Source of the DNA: Bradyrhizobium sp. AUGA SZCCT0176
Lineage (GTDB): Bacteria; Pseudomonadota; Alphaproteobacteria; Rhizobiales; Xanthobacteraceae
Assembly (NCBI RefSeq): GCF_018130145.1
Contig: NZ_JAFCMB010000028.1
Location: 1 to 64,000 of the forward strand
DNA: 64,000 bases
Direction of reading: 5' to 3'
Numbering within the stretch: the stretch's first letter is position 1; every line of letters begins with the position of its first letter. Below the pieces are notes generated by a model. That model saw only the letters and a program-made list of their open reading frames with translations, was not told where the DNA came from and ran no database searches. Positions 60,516 to 64,000 of the stretch are shown here, piece after piece. The translations under genes were made by a program, and so were the position numbers.

Positions 60516-62585
60516 ATGCGTCAGCTCAAGCGGGCTTTTGGCGGCAAGGACGGAGACCATGACGATTTCCACTTCGGCAATTTTTCCCAGCATTTTTTCC
60601 TGCCGCACCAGCCTCACGGTCCACATGGCTCGCACGACTCCCACCCCTCTCATGGGGGCCATGGTTCTCACGGGGGCCACGGCTCTCATGGCTCGCATGA
60701 TGACCCGTCGTGCCAACCGGGTCCGCAGCCGGTAAAAATCGAATACCGCAGCTTCGACGGCTCGCAGAACAACCGGTCGGATTCCACCCTCAACGCCGCC
60801 GGCACCGAATTCGCGCGTATCGGCACGGCGCATTTTGCCGACGGCATTTCGGTGCCGCTGGGCGGCAACAACCCGCGCACCATCAGCAATCTCGTAGTCG
60901 GCGCCGGCGATGCCGACGTGGCGAACCCGGAAGGTGTTTCCGCGTTCATGTACGCCTGGGGCCAATTCATCGATCATGACATGACGCTGACCCGCACAGA
61001 CGGCGTCAACGACATCAGCGTCGTCGTTCCCGCGGGCGATCCCGTATTCCCGGCTGGCACCATCATTCGGATCACCCGCGCCGTCACCGATCCCACGACC
61101 GGTGCGGGCACAGCCAATCCGGCGATGGCGGTCAATTCCAATTCCGCCTGGCTCGACGCCTCGATGGTCTACGGGTCGAGTGCGGCAATCGCGGCCAGCC
61201 TGCGCACCGCCGACGGCCACATGAAGACGTCGGCGGGCGACAATTTGCCCATCATCAACGGCATGGTGGTGGCCGGCGACGGCCGTGCCGCGGAAAATCC
61301 GGCGCTGACCGCGCTGCAGACGCTGTTCGTACGCGAACACAATTATCAGGTCGACAAACTGCATCATGAGCATCCGAACTGGAGCGGCGACCAGCTCTAC
61401 AATTACGCCCGCGCCATCGTGTCGGCGGAAATCGCCAACATCACCTATTCCGAATTCCTGCCGAACCTCGTCGGCAAGAACGCGCTCACGCCCTATGACG
61501 GCTATGACCCCAATGTCGATCCGCACTTGACGCTGGAATTCGTCGCCGCGGCGTTCCGCTTCGGACATTCGATCGTGTCGGGTGAAACCGAAGGCCTTGC
61601 GGAAAACGGCGAGGTCATCGCCGGCTCCGAGGAAGACTTGAAAGACGTGTTCTTCCAGCCGGCGGCAGACTTCATCGACAATGGCGGCGCCGACGGACAA
61701 TTGCGCCATCTGGCCGCCGACCCCTCGCAGGCGCTCGATGCGCGCATCGTCGAGGATCTGCGAAATTTTCTGGTCGATGCGCCGGTGTCGATGGATCTCG
61801 CCGCGATCAATATCCAGCGCGCGCGCGACCTTGGTCTCGGCACGCTCAACCAGACCCGTGAAGCGCTCGGCCTCGACCCCTACACGGATTTCAGCCAGAT
61901 CACGAGCGACCCGGAGACGCTGGCCGGATTGAAGGCGGCCTACGGCAACGTCAACAATGTCGGCCTGTGGACCGGCGGCCTGTCGGAAAACCATGTTCCC
62001 GGCGCGCTGGTCGGCGAAACTTTTCAAGCCATCCTGACGATGCAGTTCGAGGCGCTGCGCGACGGCGACCGGCTCTGGTTCGAGAACCAGGGTTTTGATG
62101 CCAAAACGTTGTCCGAGATCAAGGGCACGACGCTCGCCGACATCATCCTGCGCAATACCGACACCAAGCATATCCAGGACGACGTCTTCGTCACCTATGT
62201 CCGGCACACGGGGCTTGCCGGCGGCGTCGAGTCCGAAGACCCCGACGCCCGCCAGATCGTCATCGGTTCCAACGGCACCGACACCCTGATCGGCGGTCCG
62301 CAGGGCGATTATCTGTTCGCCGGAACCGGCAAGCAGACGATGACAGGCCATGCCGGCGCTGATCGCTTCGTGTTCGATCTCGGCGCCACCAAAGCCAGGA
62401 TCACCGACTTCGATCCCGACGTCGACCTGCTGGTGTTCAAGCACGCCGGACGTCTCGACTTTCGCGATGTGAAACTCTCGGGCAACCACGGCAACACGAT
62501 CGTGCAGGTCGGCGACGACTGGATCGAACTGACGGGCGTGCGGCCCTATGAACTCAGCAAGCACGACTTTCTGTTCGACGTTTGA
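60516..62585 (+). CDS. Animal-type haem peroxidase with His-rich N-terminus and RTX-like C-terminus
   Basis: A peroxidase of the cyclooxygenase/peroxinectin superfamily, 689 residues from ATG 60516 (GGGAGG six bases upstream). The distal His is in AWGQFIDHDMTLT near residue 154, the proximal His in AAAFRFGHSIVSGE near 351, and NIQRARDLGLGTLNQTREAL is the conserved post-helix region. Residues about 31-64 are a low-complexity run of His, Gly, Ser and Pro (HGSH-type repeats) that could bind metal. The C-terminus (GSNGTDTLIGGPQGDYLFAG, then TGHAGADRFVF) is RTX-like, suggesting type I secretion without a signal peptide. No secretion genes are near. Confidence 0.87.
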   Translation: MRQLKRAFGGKDGDHDDFHFGNFSQHFFLPHQPHGPHGSHDSHPSHGGHGSHGGHGSHGSHDDPSCQPGPQPVKIEYRSFDGSQNNRSDSTLNAAGTEFARIGTAHFADGISVPLGGNNPRTISNLVVGAGDADVANPEGVSAFMYAWGQFIDHDMTLTRTDGVNDISVVVPAGDPVFPAGTIIRITRAVTDPTTGAGTANPAMAVNSNSAWLDASMVYGSSAAIAASLRTADGHMKTSAGDNLPIINGMVVAGDGRAAENPALTALQTLFVREHNYQVDKLHHEHPNWSGDQLYNYARAIVSAEIANITYSEFLPNLVGKNALTPYDGYDPNVDPHLTLEFVAAAFRFGHSIVSGETEGLAENGEVIAGSEEDLKDVFFQPAADFIDNGGADGQLRHLAADPSQALDARIVEDLRNFLVDAPVSMDLAAINIQRARDLGLGTLNQTREALGLDPYTDFSQITSDPETLAGLKAAYGNVNNVGLWTGGLSENHVPGALVGETFQAILTMQFEALRDGDRLWFENQGFDAKTLSEIKGTTLADIILRNTDTKHIQDDVFVTYVRHTGLAGGVESEDPDARQIVIGSNGTDTLIGGPQGDYLFAGTGKQTMTGHAGADRFVFDLGATKARITDFDPDVDLLVFKHAGRLDFRDVKLSGNHGNTIVQVGDDWIELTGVRPYELSKHDFLFDV

Positions 62586-62680
62586 TGGGTCAGCAAGACG
62601 TGGATGGCCGGGACAAGTGTTTAGCCCGGACAGATCACCGACAGATGTTGGGAGACATAGCTGACACATCAAGGTGAGAA
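62586..62680. other. Intergenic stretch with a possible transposon remnant
   Basis: No gene. GACAGATGTTGGGAGACATA and GCTGACACATC look like phrases found at the ends of IS481-type insertion sequences in rhizobia, but this is from memory and no element is complete. Confidence 0.25.
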
Positions 62681-62711
62681 ACCTCCACACGTTCGCGTGT
62701 GGAGGTTTTTT
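62681..62711 (+). terminator. Rho-independent terminator after the peroxidase
   Basis: ACCTCCACACG-TTCG-CGTGTGGAGGT has 11-base perfect arms and a stable TTCG loop followed by six T. It separates the peroxidase from the MFS gene. Confidence 0.93.
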
Positions 62712-62814
62712 CATTGCCCCACAGCTTGTCGGGAAACGGGTGGGTTGGACCGTGCAGTCGTCGGACAATGAGGGCCGATAAAGCCCTCAGGGAATCACGC
62801 CAGGGAATCACACC

Positions 62815-64000
62815 ATGTCCGCCGCCGATGCAACGCGCCTGCCGCCGACCTTCAACCGCCTCGCCTGGTCCAACCTCGCCGCGCAATCGGCCGAGCAGGT
62901 AGCGCTGGCCGCCGCCCCCATCGTCGCCGTGCTGCTGCTGGGCGTCGGCGAAGGCCAGACCGGCCTGCTGCAGACCGCGCTGACGCTGCCCTTCATCCTG
63001 TTTGCGATACCGGCAGGCCTGCTGGCGGACCGCATCTCGCGGCGCCGGCTGATGGCGGGCTCCGAAGCGCTGCGCGCGGCGGCGCTCGGCGGAATCCTGC
63101 TGCTGATCTGGCTCGGCTGGATGACGCTGCCGCTGTTGGCTCTGCTCGGCTTCGTCGCGGTGTGCGGCACGGTCGCCTATAGTGTCGCCGCACCGGCGCT
63201 GGTGCCGTCGCTGGTGAACCCGGAGCAACTACCCGCGGCCAACGCGCGGATTGAGCTGGCGCGCACCGTGGCGTTCGCCAGCGGCCCCGCGCTCGGCGGC
63301 GTGCTGGTCGGATGGGTCGGTGCGGCCCCCGCCTTCGGATTTGCCACGGCGCTTTCTGTGATCGCGGTGGTGCTGCTGTCGGGCATCTATGAGCCCGCCC
63401 GCGCGCCCGCGCCGCGCCGGCATCCGCTGCAGGAGATCAAGGAAGGCGCTGACTTCGTGCTGCACCACAAGCTGCTGCGGCCGGTGTTCATCACCCAGTT
63501 CATCTTCAACACGGCCTCGTTCCTGCTGCTTGCGGTGTTCGTGCCCTATGCCGTGCGTCATCTCGGCCTGTCGGCGACCGGCGTCGGCACGACGCTGGCC
63601 ATGTACGGTGTCGGCATGGTGGTCGGGGCGCTCCTGGCAACGCGGGTGATGAAGCGCCTCGCCTTCGGCACCGTGATCGGACTCGGCCCGGTGACCGGTT
63701 TCGTCGCCGCCACCGTGATGGCGCTGACGACCATCTTTCCGTCACCGCTGCTCGCGGGCCTGAGCTTCTTCCTGCTCGGCGTCGGCCCCATCCTGTGGGT
63801 GATCTCCACCACCACGCTGCGCCAATCGGTGACGCCGCCCTCGCTCTTGGGGCGCGTCTCCGCCATCAACATCATGAGCTATGGCGCCCGCCCGCTCGGC
63901 TCGGCGCTCGGCGCCATCGTCGGCGGCCTCTACAGCGCGGAAGCGTGCCTGTATCTGGCGGCCGCGATCTTCGCCGCGCAAGCGCTGGTGATCCTGATGT
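62815..64000 (+). CDS. MFS transporter (partial, runs off the window)
   Basis: An open frame from ATG 62815 to the last base with no stop, at least 395 residues. It begins MSAADATRLPPTFNRLAWSN and has the major-facilitator pattern of ten or more hydrophobic segments. The loop 2-3 motif is GLLADRISRRRLM. A C-terminal half appears from about residue 215 (FITQFIFNTASFLLLAVFVP). It resembles the enterobactin-exporter/EntS-like and permease groups. The substrate is unknown. Confidence 0.88.
   Translation, partial: MSAADATRLPPTFNRLAWSNLAAQSAEQVALAAAPIVAVLLLGVGEGQTGLLQTALTLPFILFAIPAGLLADRISRRRLMAGSEALRAAALGGILLLIWLGWMTLPLLALLGFVAVCGTVAYSVAAPALVPSLVNPEQLPAANARIELARTVAFASGPALGGVLVGWVGAAPAFGFATALSVIAVVLLSGIYEPARAPAPRRHPLQEIKEGADFVLHHKLLRPVFITQFIFNTASFLLLAVFVPYAVRHLGLSATGVGTTLAMYGVGMVVGALLATRVMKRLAFGTVIGLGPVTGFVAATVMALTTIFPSPLLAGLSFFLLGVGPILWVISTTTLRQSVTPPSLLGRVSAINIMSYGARPLGSALGAIVGGLYSAEACLYLAAAIFAAQALVILM

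Noticed and set aside
60606..60705. CRISPR-like short repeats in the peroxidase head
   Set aside because: The repeats are in frame, code for HGSH-type residues, and lack unique spacers of constant length.
60501..62768. A 755-codon frame antisense to the haem peroxidase
   Set aside because: It has no recognisable motif and the sense strand carries clear peroxidase catalytic residues, so it is a shadow.

Overview
The window is a 64 kb, high-GC chromosomal segment from an alphaproteobacterium of the Bradyrhizobium / Rhodopseudomonas group (Nitrobacteraceae). This placement rests on conserved gene blocks (plsX-fabH-ihfA-merR and glyA-nrdR-ribD-ribE-ribH-nusB-thiL), GcrA-, LdtR- and DUF6163-type proteins, and many extragenic palindromic repeats of kinds I recall from Bradyrhizobium genomes. 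No database search was possible, so family calls rest on motif recognition and order calls on recall.

Layout. 0.4-7.8 kb: polysaccharide locus with a Wzc-like chain-length protein whose P-loop has lost its lysine, a divergent Wza-like lipoprotein, a GT4 glycosyltransferase, a WbaP-type initiating transferase and an O-antigen-ligase-like membrane protein. 7.7-20.3 kb: accessory catabolic and redox genes, including a MarR regulator with a divergent flavin monooxygenase, a tandem duplicated trans-acting enoyl reductase / saccharopine-dehydrogenase-like pair, DUF169, a YdcF-type protein, formamidase, a GrlR-like protein, a GcrA paralogue, cupin, two SDR-type enzymes and a DapA-like aldolase. 21.4-28.5 kb: a six-gene peptide-type ABC transporter operon, four of its five junctions overlapping, with two tandem periplasmic binding proteins. 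28.5-31.7 kb: small genes and debris, including a degraded tyrosine-recombinase end beside tRNA-Pro(GGG). 32-47.3 kb: core genes (merR, ihfA, fabH, plsX, YceD, a bc1-complex chaperone, bamE, hppA, a cold-shock protein, the riboflavin block, glyA). 47.6-55.8 kb: GST, ketopantoate-reductase-like, HpcH aldolase, two unknown small genes, ldtR, DUF6163, hemB, RDD and bpt. 56-64 kb: mntH, a flotillin/YqiJ operon, a secreted-looking animal-type haem peroxidase with a His/Gly/Ser-rich N-terminus and RTX-like C-terminus, and an MFS transporter cut by the window end.

The most interesting signals are two. First, four tiny scattered genes encode peptides with a double-glycine leader of the E-L-x4-L-D-x-V-x-G-G type (20.6, 28.5, 28.8 and 48.5 kb). 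Two of them form a divergent pair around a perfect CTGTGA-N6-TCACAG palindrome, and a related GTGA-N6-TCAC site lies upstream of a third and also upstream of an unknown two-gene unit at 51 kb. This looks like a coregulated set of exported or processed peptides whose transporter is not in the window. Second, near-identical 17-bp palindromes (TTGCRA-N5-TYGCAA) precede both mntH and the haem peroxidase, suggesting one manganese-responsive regulator links metal uptake to this peroxidase.
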